Below are positions 8,284-15,017 of a DNA stretch of 19,403 nucleotides, piece by piece. Source of the stretch: DASZHC01 sp035938215 (lineage in GTDB: Bacteria; Verrucomicrobiota; Verrucomicrobiia; Chthoniobacterales; JAFAMB01); the NCBI GenBank assembly GCA_035938215.1, contig DASZHC010000143.1:1-19403 (forward strand), given 5' to 3'. The notes beneath the pieces are model-generated. The model had not been told where the DNA came from. It saw only the letters and a program-made list of their open reading frames with translations, and did not search any database. Both the position numbers and the translations under genes were made by a program. The first letter of the stretch is position 1; each line of letters starts with the position of its first letter.

Positions 8284-8943
8284 ATGAAAATCGCAATTCT
8301 CGGCACCGGCATGGTCGGTGTCGCTCTCGGAACCAAACTCGTCCGGGGAAAACATGATGTCGTCATGGGTTCTCGCACTGCGAACAGCGAAGGCGGCCGG
8401 AAGTGGCTGGAATCAGTCGGGGGCAACGCCCGAACGGGGACCTTTTCGGAGGCTGCTGCTTTCGGTGAAATTGTTATCGATTGCACCAACGGCGCAAACT
8501 CACTTGCAGCTCTCCGGCTTGCCGGGGCGGAGAATCTGCGCGGCAAAATCCTCATGCAAGTCGGAAATCCGCTGGATTCTTCGAAGGGTTCGCCGCCCTC
8601 CCTGACCGTATGCAATACCGATTCGCTCGGAGAACAGACGCAACGGGAATTTCCAGAGACCCGCGTCGTCAAAGCGCTCAACACAATCAATTGTGAAGTG
8701 ATGATTAATCCCGCACGCGTTTCGGGCGATCATGTGCTGCCGATTTGCGGCAATGACGCGCGAGCCAAAAGTGAGGTGGCCGCACGACTCTGCGAATGGT
8801 TCGGATGGAAGCCGTCAAACATCCTGGATCTTGGCGACATCAGCGGGGCTCGCGGAACGGAGATGTATCTTCCGCTCTGGTTGCGATTGTGGGGTGTGCT
8901 AGGCAGCCCGATTTTCAACATCCAGATCGTTCGCGGAGAATAA
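8284..8943 (+). CDS. NADP-binding oxidoreductase, F420:NADP reductase-like (NADB_Rossmann)
   Basis: A 219-residue single-domain oxidoreductase related to F420-dependent NADP reductase and the NADB_Rossmann F420-like family. The nucleotide site is GTGMVG at residues 7-12, followed by an NADP-type phosphate-binding GSRT segment. DCTNGANSL, MQVGNPLD, RVVKALNT and the C-terminal DLGDISGARGTEMYLPLWLRLWG match the family pattern. Similar proteins are common in organisms lacking F420, so the real substrate is open. It is divergent from the HxlR regulator and probably under its control, which would fit a small stress-inducible reductase module. Its stop lies 23 bp from the recA stop, and a dispersed repeat fills that convergent gap. 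Confidence 0.88.
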   Translation: MKIAILGTGMVGVALGTKLVRGKHDVVMGSRTANSEGGRKWLESVGGNARTGTFSEAAAFGEIVIDCTNGANSLAALRLAGAENLRGKILMQVGNPLDSSKGSPPSLTVCNTDSLGEQTQREFPETRVVKALNTINCEVMINPARVSGDHVLPICGNDARAKSEVAARLCEWFGWKPSNILDLGDISGARGTEMYLPLWLRLWGVLGSPIFNIQIVRGE

Positions 8944-8947
8944 CCGA

Positions 8948-8969
8948 TTTTGCTTTTTCAAGGATTCTA
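8948..8969. repeat. Repeat copy A, ending exactly on the recA stop codon
   Basis: A 22-nt copy (TTTTGCTTTTTCAAGG then ATTCTA on the plus strand) that differs from copies B and C only by one extra T in the T-run. Its last three bases are the complement of the recA TAG stop. Copy B lies 2.3 kb away in inverse orientation and copy C in the same orientation as A. Confidence 0.9.
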
Positions 8970-10013
8970 TTTCCGCCGGGACAACTCTTCATCAAGGGAA
9001 GCCTTCACCGCCACTTCGATTTCATCATATAAGGATTGGTCGGCCCGAAGAGCGTCCTTTGCCGCATCCCGGCCTTGGGCCAATTGCTGGCCCTTGTAAG
9101 AAATCCAGGAACCCCGTTTCTCCAGAATATTCTTCTCTAACGCCAGGTCGAGCAGTGCTCCGACATTGGAGATTCCTTCGTTGTAGATGATATCGAACTC
9201 CGCCTCCGTGAAAGGTGGCGCAACCTTGTTCTTCACTACTTTCACTTTTGTTCGATTTCCGACGACCGTGCCATCCGTCATTTTAATCGCGTTGATGCGA
9301 CGGATATCGATGCGGACGCTGGAATAAAATTTCAAAGCTTTTCCGCCCGGCGTGGTCTCGGGATTCCCAAACATCACGCCGATCTTTTCACGGATCTGGT
9401 TGGTGAATACACAGATTGTCCTGGCCTTGGCAATCAGCGCGGTAAGCTTCCGGAGCGCGGCACTCATTAATCGCGCCTGCGCCCCGACCGTGGCGTCCCC
9501 AATTTCCCCTTCAAGTTCTGCCTTGGTCACCAGTGCGGCGACGGAATCGATCACGATCACATCCAGGGCATTCGAGCGTATTAGAGTCTCGCAAATTCGA
9601 AGCGCTTCTTCGCCCGAACTTGGTTGTGAAACCAGAAGATCGTCAAGGTTCACGCCTAACCGCCTTGCGTATTGAGGGTCGAGCGCGTGCTCGACGTCAA
9701 TAAAACCCGCCAGGCCGCCTCGTTTTTGCGCCTGCGCGATGACCGTAAGGGTTAGAGTCGTTTTCCCGGAAGATTCCGGCCCGAAAATCTCAACGATTCG
9801 TCCCCGCGGAAAACCGCCGACTCCAAGGGCGCGATCGATCAGGATGTTGCCAGTGGGAATCACCTCGACCGGAGCCACCTTGTCATCTCCCAGACGCATG
9901 ATTGCCCCCTCGCCGTAATCTTTGGCGATTTGCTGAAGCGCGAGATCCAAATTTTTTTTGCGTGCGGCGTGTGCGGGGTCCGGAGCGCCTGACTCGGAAT
10001 TCTTGGCTGCCAT
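8967..10013 (-). CDS. recA: Recombinase A (RecA)
   Basis: A 348-residue RecA, the ATP-dependent strand-exchange protein of homologous recombination and activator of LexA self-cleavage. Walker A GPESSGKT is at residues 78-85, and Walker B falls in LDVIVIDSVAAL. The DNA-binding L2 region and flanks read FTNQIREKIGVMFGNPETTPGGKALKFYSSVR, split by the usual glycines. The C-terminal domain ends in EELSRRK, shorter and less acidic than the enterobacterial tail. Length and motifs indicate a functional full-length protein. The stop codon coincides with the end of repeat A. Upstream, toward higher coordinates, lies a 300-bp leader with an inverted repeat, then the quinone oxidoreductase gene in the same direction. 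Confidence 0.98.
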   Translation of the reverse strand: MAAKNSESGAPDPAHAARKKNLDLALQQIAKDYGEGAIMRLGDDKVAPVEVIPTGNILIDRALGVGGFPRGRIVEIFGPESSGKTTLTLTVIAQAQKRGGLAGFIDVEHALDPQYARRLGVNLDDLLVSQPSSGEEALRICETLIRSNALDVIVIDSVAALVTKAELEGEIGDATVGAQARLMSAALRKLTALIAKARTICVFTNQIREKIGVMFGNPETTPGGKALKFYSSVRIDIRRINAIKMTDGTVVGNRTKVKVVKNKVAPPFTEAEFDIIYNEGISNVGALLDLALEKNILEKRGSWISYKGQQLAQGRDAAKDALRADQSLYDEIEVAVKASLDEELSRRK

Positions 10014-10315
10014 GATCCGGTCAGATTACTGAGGAAGCTCAGGAACGAAAGGAGAAAGAAAGGGATTCACAGAGGACACGAAGCAGGGTTGAAAAGACGA
10101 GAAATGCACTTTCGCTTGGGGAACGTTCTTCTGTCCCAGTGGAAGTTCCCCGGTGTGCAGAATTTTTCGGATTCCTTTAAGATTTATCCCTGAGCAGAAT
10201 GACGCCGATCTTCCTGAAAGTCCGAACAGCGCTTCGAATTAAATTTCTGAATACCTTCGAGGCCTCAGTGTCTCTGTGGAGAAATCTCTTTCTCCGCGTT
10301 CTCCGCCTCCCTCTT
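10014..10315. other. Intergenic region upstream of recA with palindromic sequence
   Basis: No gene is supported in these 302 bases. They hold a 5-bp-stem hairpin close to recA (CTGAG/CTCAG, 10029-10042), the inverted repeat listed separately at 10118-10151, and CACAGAGGACAC (10068-10079). The last pairs imperfectly with GTGTCTCTGTG (10268-10278). Sequence of the CACAGAGACAC type is a common intergenic repeat in many bacteria, so this stretch may be a degenerate repeat element about 210 bp long. Confidence 0.4.
10118..10151. promoter_or_regulatory. 7-bp inverted repeat upstream of recA, candidate SOS or promoter element
   Basis: GGGGAAC (10118-10124) and GTTCCCC (10145-10151) are perfect inverted arms separated by 20 nt. 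The left arm overlaps the palindrome GAACGTTC (10121-10128). It lies 105-138 bp upstream of the recA start. recA is normally LexA-controlled, and GAAC/GTTC half-sites occur in several LexA boxes, but the spacing fits no site I know well. Confidence 0.3.
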
Positions 10316-11284
10316 TCACTTCAGCTCGATAACCAGTTTTCCGGTCGTCCTTCTTCCTTCCAGGTCTCGATAGGCTTGAGCGATCTCCGTCAGCGGGTAG
10401 ACGTGCCCGATTCGGAGTTTTAGCCTTCCCGCTGCGACCCAATTCAAGACCTTCGTGGCTCGCTCCTTGAAACTTGCTGCATCAGCGACGTGGTGGGCGA
10501 GGCTCGGTCTGGTAAGAAAAAGTGAGCCTTTCTGCATTAAAACGAGGGGATCGATCGGCGAGACCGGGCCGCTCGACTGGCCAAAGAGCACAAGCATGCC
10601 CAATGGCCGCAACGCATTAAGGCTTCCCTCGTAGGTCGTTTTACCGACGGAGTCATACACAACATGAACTCCTCTGCCGCCTGTGAAGTTTCTGACCGCT
10701 TCAACAAAGTCCGTTTTGTTATAAAGAATCGTTTCGTCGGCGCCGGCGCTGCGCGCCAGAGCAGCCTTTTCGTCGGTTGAAACCGTCGTGTAAACGGTGG
10801 CCCCCTTCTCCTTTAAGAGTTGAAGGAGTAACAATCCGACTCCGCCCGCGCCTGCGTGCACCAGAGCGGTTTCGCCTGGTCGAATTGGATAAGTCGTCTC
10901 GCAAAGGTACTGGGCCGTAATTCCATGGAGCAAAGCTGCCGCGGCCGAACGGTCGTCGATGCCATCGGGTACGGTGGCTACCTTCCAGGCGGGCACTGCT
11001 GCATAATCCGCAAACGCCCCGGGGTGTTGCGTCCATGCCACGCGATCGCCGGGTTTCAGCGCGGTCCCGGCTGCGGCCTTTTCGACGACGCCTGCTCCCT
11101 CCATTCCCAGTGTGAACGGGAGGGAAATCTTGTACAGGCCCGTACGCTGATAAACATCGAGATAGTTCACGCCCGCTGCGCGAACACGTATCAGGACTTC
11201 GCCGGGCGCAATATCTGGCATCGGGATTTCCTCAAGCTTCAAAACCTCAGGACCGCCATGCGAATGAATTCGGATCGCTTTCAT
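10316..11284 (-). CDS. qor: NADPH:quinone oxidoreductase, zeta-crystallin type (zinc-free MDR)
   Basis: A 322-residue medium-chain reductase of the quinone oxidoreductase family, which reduces quinones or enones with NADPH in the cytosol. The N-terminal GroES-like domain contains RVRAAGVNYLDVYQRTGLY and GMEGAGVV, with none of the zinc-binding cysteines of alcohol dehydrogenases. The nucleotide site is HAGAGGVG at about 143-150, and the usual C-terminal GRRTTGKLVIELK is intact. The start at 11284 is well supported by AAGGA six bases upstream. That Shine-Dalgarno sequence lies inside dispersed repeat copy B, which ends one base before the ATG. The gene is in the same direction as recA but separated by 302 bp, so co-transcription is uncertain. 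Confidence 0.95.
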   Translation of the reverse strand: MKAIRIHSHGGPEVLKLEEIPMPDIAPGEVLIRVRAAGVNYLDVYQRTGLYKISLPFTLGMEGAGVVEKAAAGTALKPGDRVAWTQHPGAFADYAAVPAWKVATVPDGIDDRSAAAALLHGITAQYLCETTYPIRPGETALVHAGAGGVGLLLLQLLKEKGATVYTTVSTDEKAALARSAGADETILYNKTDFVEAVRNFTGGRGVHVVYDSVGKTTYEGSLNALRPLGMLVLFGQSSGPVSPIDPLVLMQKGSLFLTRPSLAHHVADAASFKERATKVLNWVAAGRLKLRIGHVYPLTEIAQAYRDLEGRRTTGKLVIELK

Positions 11285-11285
11285 G

Positions 11286-11306
11286 TAGAATCCTTGAAAA
11301 GCAAAA
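11286..11306. repeat. Repeat copy B, one base upstream of the qor start
   Basis: A 21-nt sequence (TAGAATCCTTGAAAAGC then AAAA on the plus strand), the exact reverse complement of copy C. Read on the minus strand it supplies the AAGGA ribosome binding site of qor, with a six-base spacing to the ATG. Confidence 0.95.
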
Positions 11307-11361
11307 CCACCTGATGATTAATGTACGGATACAGGAAAAAAGTTGACTCATCTGCAATCCA

Positions 11362-11382
11362 TTTTGCTTTTCAAGGATTCTA
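11362..11382. repeat. Repeat copy C, next to the epimerase remnant
   Basis: A 21-nt copy identical to the reverse complement of copy B, in the same orientation as copy A with one T fewer. An additional preceding A is shared with copy A. It lies 44 bp before the readable part of the truncated sugar epimerase. Confidence 0.95.
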
Positions 11383-11426
11383 AACCAGTCTGTCGCCGAT
11401 TGTGAAGGGTCAAAAGGCGAGCGAAC

Positions 11427-11920
11427 GTGAGAGATCCAGTCACGCGGATGAGCGCTCCGGAAAGAGATCTGCTCAAGGGCGCAGCCGCAGATGCCGGCCT
11501 TGGTTTGACCTACAGCATCGGGATGACTTCCGATATGGACCTCGCCTCCGACGACGCGAAGACGCGAAAAAAAGGAGTGGCTTTTCTCCAGGAAGTTTCG
11601 CGAGCCATGAAACAGATGGGTGGCAGCGTGATGGCGGGGATCAATTACAGTTCCTGGCCACGAAAATTGTTCCCTGGCGAAGACAAGAAAGTCCTCATCG
11701 TGGCCGGATGCCGTGGCCGGAAATTTTTGGGGCTTTGAGGAGAATCGATTACCAGGGCGCAGTTGTAATGGAGCCCTTCCTGGTCCCGGGGGGAGAAGTT
11801 GGCCGCGACATTTCGGTGTTTCGCGATCTGCTTGGAAACGCCGACCTCGACGAAGAAGCGGCGATCTCGGTACACTTTGTTCGAGCGGAACAAAGGAAAG
11901 CTTGGGAGAGCCACCGCTAG
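11427..11920 (+). pseudogene. Remnant of a D-psicose/D-tagatose 3-epimerase-like TIM-barrel gene
   Basis: The surviving pieces belong to the ketose 3-epimerase/sugar-isomerase TIM-barrel family. The first segment reads MSAPERDLLKGAAADAGLGL followed by TYSIGMTSDMDLAS and GGSVMAGINYSSW, matching the second to fourth strands. From about 11690 the frame changes, and the text jumps to the C-terminal signature GRMPWPEIFGALRRIDYQGA and VVMEPFLVPGGEVGRDI, with a stop at 11918-11920. About 100 central residues, including the metal-binding part, are missing, as are the first 30 or so at the N-terminus. An intact member has about 290 residues. It lies between repeat C and a tandem repeat array, so rearrangement at repeats is a plausible cause of its decay. 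Confidence 0.82.
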
Positions 11921-11942
11921 GGGACGTCACCTCCATTTGACC

Positions 11943-12047
11943 GCGCCGACGGAGCGGACGCCCTCCGGGGAATCGGCCAGGATGGCCATTCGTTTGTGGC
12001 AACGATGATCGGTGGAGACTTGGAGGGCTTGCGGTCCCTCGCAGCCG
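11943..12047. repeat. Dispersed tandem repeat, copy 1
   Basis: This unit matches copy 2 (12078-12179) over about 100 bp with scattered substitutions and small indels; the core ATGGCCATTCGTTTGTGGC is identical. Its right end carries a hairpin-forming segment GGCTTGCGGTCCCTCGCAGC, where one extra T interrupts the stem seen in copy 2. The period to copy 2 is 132 bp. A third copy occurs in inverse orientation at 19134-19218. Confidence 0.92.
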
Positions 12048-12077
12048 TTGCCGGCCGTAAATAGGCAGCGTTTCGCG

Positions 12078-12179
12078 GCGCCGACAGAGCAGACGCCCTT
12101 GGGAATCGGCTACGATGGCCATTCGTTTGTGGCAACGATGATCGGTGGAGGCTTGGAGGGCTGCGGTCCCTCGCAGCCG
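12078..12179. repeat. Dispersed tandem repeat, copy 2, with intact 7-bp hairpin
   Basis: The second tandem unit has the same core as copy 1. The terminal hairpin GGCTGCG-GTCCCT-CGCAGCC (12159-12178) has a perfect 7-bp stem and 6-nt loop. In reverse orientation the hairpin is followed by CTCCAAGCC, which provides the uninterrupted reference for the intron junction at 19268/19269. The 30-bp linker (12048-12077) is also partly shared with the copy near 19218-19243. Confidence 0.92.
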
Positions 12180-12336
12180 CCGGTCGACTGAACGCCCAAC
12201 TCTTTGTCCCTCAAGCGCTTCCACCAACAGTTCCTGAAAAGCCGCGAAAGGATTCAGGTTAGCTAAGCCAGCGGGGCCCGTCTATTGATCTCGCTCTTCT
12301 TCACGAATCCGCTATAAATGTCAGCGTGCTCCCCGA
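12180..12336. other. Spacer before the LacI-family gene
   Basis: No gene is supported here. A TTAGCTAA palindrome lies near 12259 and a TATAAA hexamer near 12313, the latter about 20 bases before the regulator ATG. No strong -35 at normal spacing and no Shine-Dalgarno sequence is visible. Confidence 0.3.
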
Positions 12337-13374
12337 ATGAAGCTCGGCAAGAAACCACCCACTATCAAAGATGTGGCCAATGTGGCCGGAGTTTCTACGA
12401 TGACGGTTTCTCGCGTGCTCAATCGGCCAGAGCTAGTACGCAAGAATACGCTCAAACGGGTAAGAACGGCGATTCGCAGCCTGGACTACGTAGCCAACGA
12501 AATGGCTCGCCAGATCGGGACCGGAAGACGCCCCTGCATCGGTATACTGTCATTGAATTTGGCAACAACTCCGTATGCGGTGAGCATAACGCTGACTATC
12601 GAGCAGGTGGCCCGCGAACATGGCTGGCGGACGTCAATCGTTAACACATTTTCCCCGGATCCCTCAGCGAACACTCTGGATGCGCTTTTCGCTTTGAGGC
12701 CCGAGGGCGTCATCTTCGCGACGATGGGTCATCGGTTTGTCAAAGTTAGTGATCGGCTGATACGTGCCGGTGTTGTCCTGGCGAACTGTCAGACCACCCA
12801 AAAGGGGGTCGCTTGCTATGTTCCCGATGATGAGCAAGGTCAATACGAAGGCGTCCGGAGACTTCTTGATAAAGGGTATCGACGGCCGATTTGCATCCAT
12901 TTACCGAAAGGAGCTGTAGCAACACGCTTGAGGCGAAGGGGGATGCTGCGCGCATTTCAGGAATTTGAGATACCCGAGAAGCACCAAACTCATTTTCTGT
13001 TGAAGGATAGACCCGCCGAACTGACTCTGACCGGGATGGTCAACGAGGCGGACTATCTGGAGACAGCTCAATTCATCAACAAAGCTCTTGAGAGACGCCC
13101 CAGACCCGATTGCATTATCTGCGCCAATGATCGAGTGGCGTTTGTCGCTTACCAGCACGTTCTCTCTTTGGGCTTACGGATCCCGAAAGACATTGGCATT
13201 CTCGGATTCGATAACATGGTAGGCGTGGCGGACCTCTTTCTACCGCCGCTGTCCACGATCGGATTGCCGCACGAAGAAATCGGAAGAGCCGCGGCTCTCC
13301 ACATTATCCATAAGCAGGATCGACCCTGCATTTGTCAGATTCCCTGCTGCTTCATGGGCAGGTCGTCGTTCTAG
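12337..13374 (+). CDS. LacI/GalR-family transcriptional regulator
   Basis: A 345-residue regulator with the classical LacI helix-turn-helix at residues 9-29 (TIKDVANVAGVSTMTVSRVL). A hinge segment (MARQIGTGRR) leads into a periplasmic-binding-protein-like effector domain beginning IGILSLN. Family landmarks in the effector domain include the RPEGVIFATMG strand, the CIICANDRVAF segment and DIGILGFDNM. The C-terminus is complete in length (QIPCCFMGRSS). Such proteins normally repress sugar genes until the sugar or a derivative binds. The gene is directly upstream of a MalEFG-like importer and a GH32 hydrolase in the same direction, and a LacI-type operator candidate precedes the importer, so it is very likely the local regulator. 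The effector is probably sucrose, fructose or a maltose-like sugar. Confidence 0.95.
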   Translation: MKLGKKPPTIKDVANVAGVSTMTVSRVLNRPELVRKNTLKRVRTAIRSLDYVANEMARQIGTGRRPCIGILSLNLATTPYAVSITLTIEQVAREHGWRTSIVNTFSPDPSANTLDALFALRPEGVIFATMGHRFVKVSDRLIRAGVVLANCQTTQKGVACYVPDDEQGQYEGVRRLLDKGYRRPICIHLPKGAVATRLRRRGMLRAFQEFEIPEKHQTHFLLKDRPAELTLTGMVNEADYLETAQFINKALERRPRPDCIICANDRVAFVAYQHVLSLGLRIPKDIGILGFDNMVGVADLFLPPLSTIGLPHEEIGRAAALHIIHKQDRPCICQIPCCFMGRSSF

Positions 13375-13484
13375 CGGAGTTCACAAAGATCTGTGGCTCT
13401 GTGACTTATGCAAGTAACTTTGTAACTTTGGTTCTTTTTGTTCGTGTGCGCGTTATAGTGACCGACGCGAGACGGCACGCTGGT

Positions 13485-13545
13485 AGGGTCAGATCTCCGC
13501 AGCTGACCGTGCGCTGGACGGCGGTCGCATCGGAGATGCGACCCT
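13485..13545. repeat. Palindromic element with alternative hairpins
   Basis: The right hairpin GGTCGCATC-GGA-GATGCGACC (13523-13543) has a perfect 9-bp stem and 3-nt loop. The left hairpin is GGTCAG/CTGACC (13487-13492, 13503-13508). The outer arms AGGGTCAGATCTCCG (13485-13499) and CGGAGATGCGACCCT (13531-13545) also pair at 13 of 15 positions, so the element can fold as two hairpins or one long one. This is typical of REP/MITE-like intergenic repeats. Confidence 0.75.
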
Positions 13546-13659
13546 CTTTGCGCAGGTCAGTTGGCTGTTTTTCAAGGTGTGAGCGACGAGCATATTGACC
13601 TGGTGAAAAATTTTCGTTTTAGCTTGCATTGCCTGAGGGTAAAGAACATAGAGGTCAGT

Positions 13660-13673
13660 TGTTATCGTTAACA
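13660..13673. promoter_or_regulatory. LacI-family operator candidate
   Basis: TGTTATCGTTAACA is a 14-bp palindrome with a central CG and 6 of 7 positions symmetric, the typical form of LacI-family operators. It lies between the LacI-type gene and malE, 160 bp before the malE start and just after a weak promoter candidate, where bound repressor would block transcription. Confidence 0.6.
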
Positions 13674-13833
13674 CCCGGCTCTCATTTTTTACCCCCGACA
13701 AGCTTCATGAAAATGTTCGCACCAAGTCGGCTGTTTGCTGGCCGGAATGCTGCCATACTTTGGAAGGCCGCCTCGCCCAACCGGCGCTGCTCTCAACGCG
13801 ACCTTAATTCCAGGCCGCGGCCTCGCTAGTACC

Positions 13834-15015
13834 ATGAGCAAAAACCTCCTTTGCGGAATATTCGTCCTGCTCTCCGCCATCCGCGCGCTGGCTTGGACCG
13901 ACGGCGAACTGCTCGTTTGGATTAGCGGCGATAAGGGTTGGCATGGGCTTGCTGAGCTAGGCAAGAATTTTGAAAAGGATCTTGGTATCCCGGTGAAAGT
14001 AGAGACGCCGGATGGACTCACCGACAAATATCAAGCCGCCGCTCAGAGCGGCAAAGGACCTGATATTCTCGTCTGGGCTCACGACCGAATTGGGGAATGG
14101 GCCGATGCCGGTTTGCTTAAGCCTCTCGAAGTCAAAGATGATTTCAAGGCGGCTTTTCTCCCAATGTGTTGGGAGGCTGTGACGCACAACAAACAGATTT
14201 GGGGTTATCCGCTCGCCCTTGAAGCTGTTTCGTTGATCTACAACAAAAAAATCGTCACGGGCAAACCGCCGGCCCAACTCTCCGAGATCCCGGCTTTCGC
14301 TAAAGATCTCAAGGCAAAGAATCCAAAGGTTATCCCGATTATGTGGGATTACAATACCCCCTATTTCAGTTGGCCCTTCCTTGCAAGCGACGGTGGTTAT
14401 CCATTTAAGAAGGTTGAGGGTGGGTATGATACGAAAGATATCGGAGTAAACAATGCTGGTGCGGTAAAGGGTCTGCAGGCCATCGTCGACCTGATCAATG
14501 CGGGCATCATGCCAAAAGGGGCTTCTTACAGTGTAATGGAACAAAAAATGAGTAGCGGCGAGTTGGCCATGATGGTCAATGGACCGTGGTCATGGGTGGA
14601 CTTGCGGAAGAGTGGCATCGATTTTGATCTCGCTCCTGTGCCCGGGGTGGACGGCAATCCAGGCCGACCCTTTGTGGGCGTGTTGTCTGCATACATCAAT
14701 CGGGCGACGCCGAATGCTGATCTTGCCGTGCAATTTCTTGAGAAATATGTCTGCACCGCAGACGGCTTGAAGACGATCAATAATGATGTCACTATCGGCG
14801 TACCGGCTCTGAAGGCTCTCCTGGATGAAATGGCCGCCAGCAATCCCCTTATAAAGATCACCTACGAGAACGCGCAAAACGGAGTTGTCATGCTCAATAT
14901 TCCTCAGATCGGGAAATTCTGGAGTTCGATGGCAGCGGCGTTCCAAATTGCTACAAATGGTCAGGCTACACCGCAGGCTGCTCTTGATGATGCCAAGAAG
15001 AACATGGAAAAATAA
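13834..15015 (+). CDS. malE: MalE-like ABC transporter sugar-binding protein
   Basis: A 393-residue periplasmic binding protein closely resembling E. coli MalE (396 residues as precursor). A short signal peptide ends at an A-L-A site (residues 18-20). Landmarks are VWISGDKGWHGLAELG, ILVWAHDRIGEWA, LALEAVSLIYNK, VNGPWSWV and IPQIGKFW. Residues corresponding to E. coli MalE D14, K15, W62, D65, R66, E111, Y155, W230 and W340 are kept, but the E153 position is Thr (NTPYFSW instead of QEPYFTW). I chose ATG 13834 because the longer in-frame extension lacks a signal peptide; the ribosome binding site is poor. It is followed after 2 bp by malF. A disaccharide ligand is likely. Maltose is the default guess, but the adjacent GH32 enzyme argues for sucrose or a fructo-oligosaccharide. 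Confidence 0.93.
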   Translation: MSKNLLCGIFVLLSAIRALAWTDGELLVWISGDKGWHGLAELGKNFEKDLGIPVKVETPDGLTDKYQAAAQSGKGPDILVWAHDRIGEWADAGLLKPLEVKDDFKAAFLPMCWEAVTHNKQIWGYPLALEAVSLIYNKKIVTGKPPAQLSEIPAFAKDLKAKNPKVIPIMWDYNTPYFSWPFLASDGGYPFKKVEGGYDTKDIGVNNAGAVKGLQAIVDLINAGIMPKGASYSVMEQKMSSGELAMMVNGPWSWVDLRKSGIDFDLAPVPGVDGNPGRPFVGVLSAYINRATPNADLAVQFLEKYVCTADGLKTINNDVTIGVPALKALLDEMAASNPLIKITYENAQNGVVMLNIPQIGKFWSSMAAAFQIATNGQATPQAALDDAKKNMEK

Positions 15016-15017
15016 CC

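Larger units (their letters stand above)
11286..11382. repeat. 97-bp unit with perfect 21-bp terminal inverted repeats
   Basis: Copies B (11286-11306) and C (11362-11382) are perfect inverted arms around a 55-nt AT-rich centre that contains a plus-strand TTGACT and no ORF. The geometry resembles a tiny MITE-like unit or a long-stem hairpin, but flanking bases show no obvious target-site duplication. It must also contain the qor promoter unless qor is transcribed from further upstream. Confidence 0.75.
13375..13833. other. 459-bp intergenic region upstream of malE
   Basis: I find no convincing gene. Listed separately are the palindromic element at 13485-13545 and the LacI operator candidate at 13660-13673. 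A weak promoter candidate is TTGACC (13595-13600), 17 nt, TTTAGC (13618-13623), which would start transcription near 13630, just before the operator. A perfect 12-bp palindrome AGGCCGCGGCCT (13812-13823) lies 10 bases before the malE ATG in place of a ribosome binding site. A 40-codon frame at 13708-13829 has no supporting features. Confidence 0.45.

Noticed and set aside
10068..10278. Complete transposable element with CACAGAGACAC ends
   Set aside because: The arms match only about 10 of 11 bases and no target duplication or second copy is visible. This CACAGAG-type sequence is common in intergenic DNA, so it is mentioned only in the region note.
11943..12179. CRISPR array
   Set aside because: Only two units with a 132-bp period, imperfect copies and a terminal hairpin. 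There is no repeat-spacer pattern and no cas genes.
11247..12227. Long open frame of 326 codons on the minus strand
   Set aside because: It crosses the repeat array and runs antisense to the epimerase remnant, then into repeats B and C. The translation is Arg/Ser/Pro-rich with no family signal and includes translated repeat text, so it is a shadow frame.
13708..13829. Small 40-codon leader peptide upstream of malE
   Set aside because: No ribosome binding site, no conserved-looking sequence and heavy Arg/Pro content from GC-rich DNA; probably chance.
13735..13833. N-terminal extension of malE from an earlier start
   Set aside because: The extra 33 residues have no signal-peptide character and would bury the good signal peptide that starts at 13834; MalE homologues start at the latter position.
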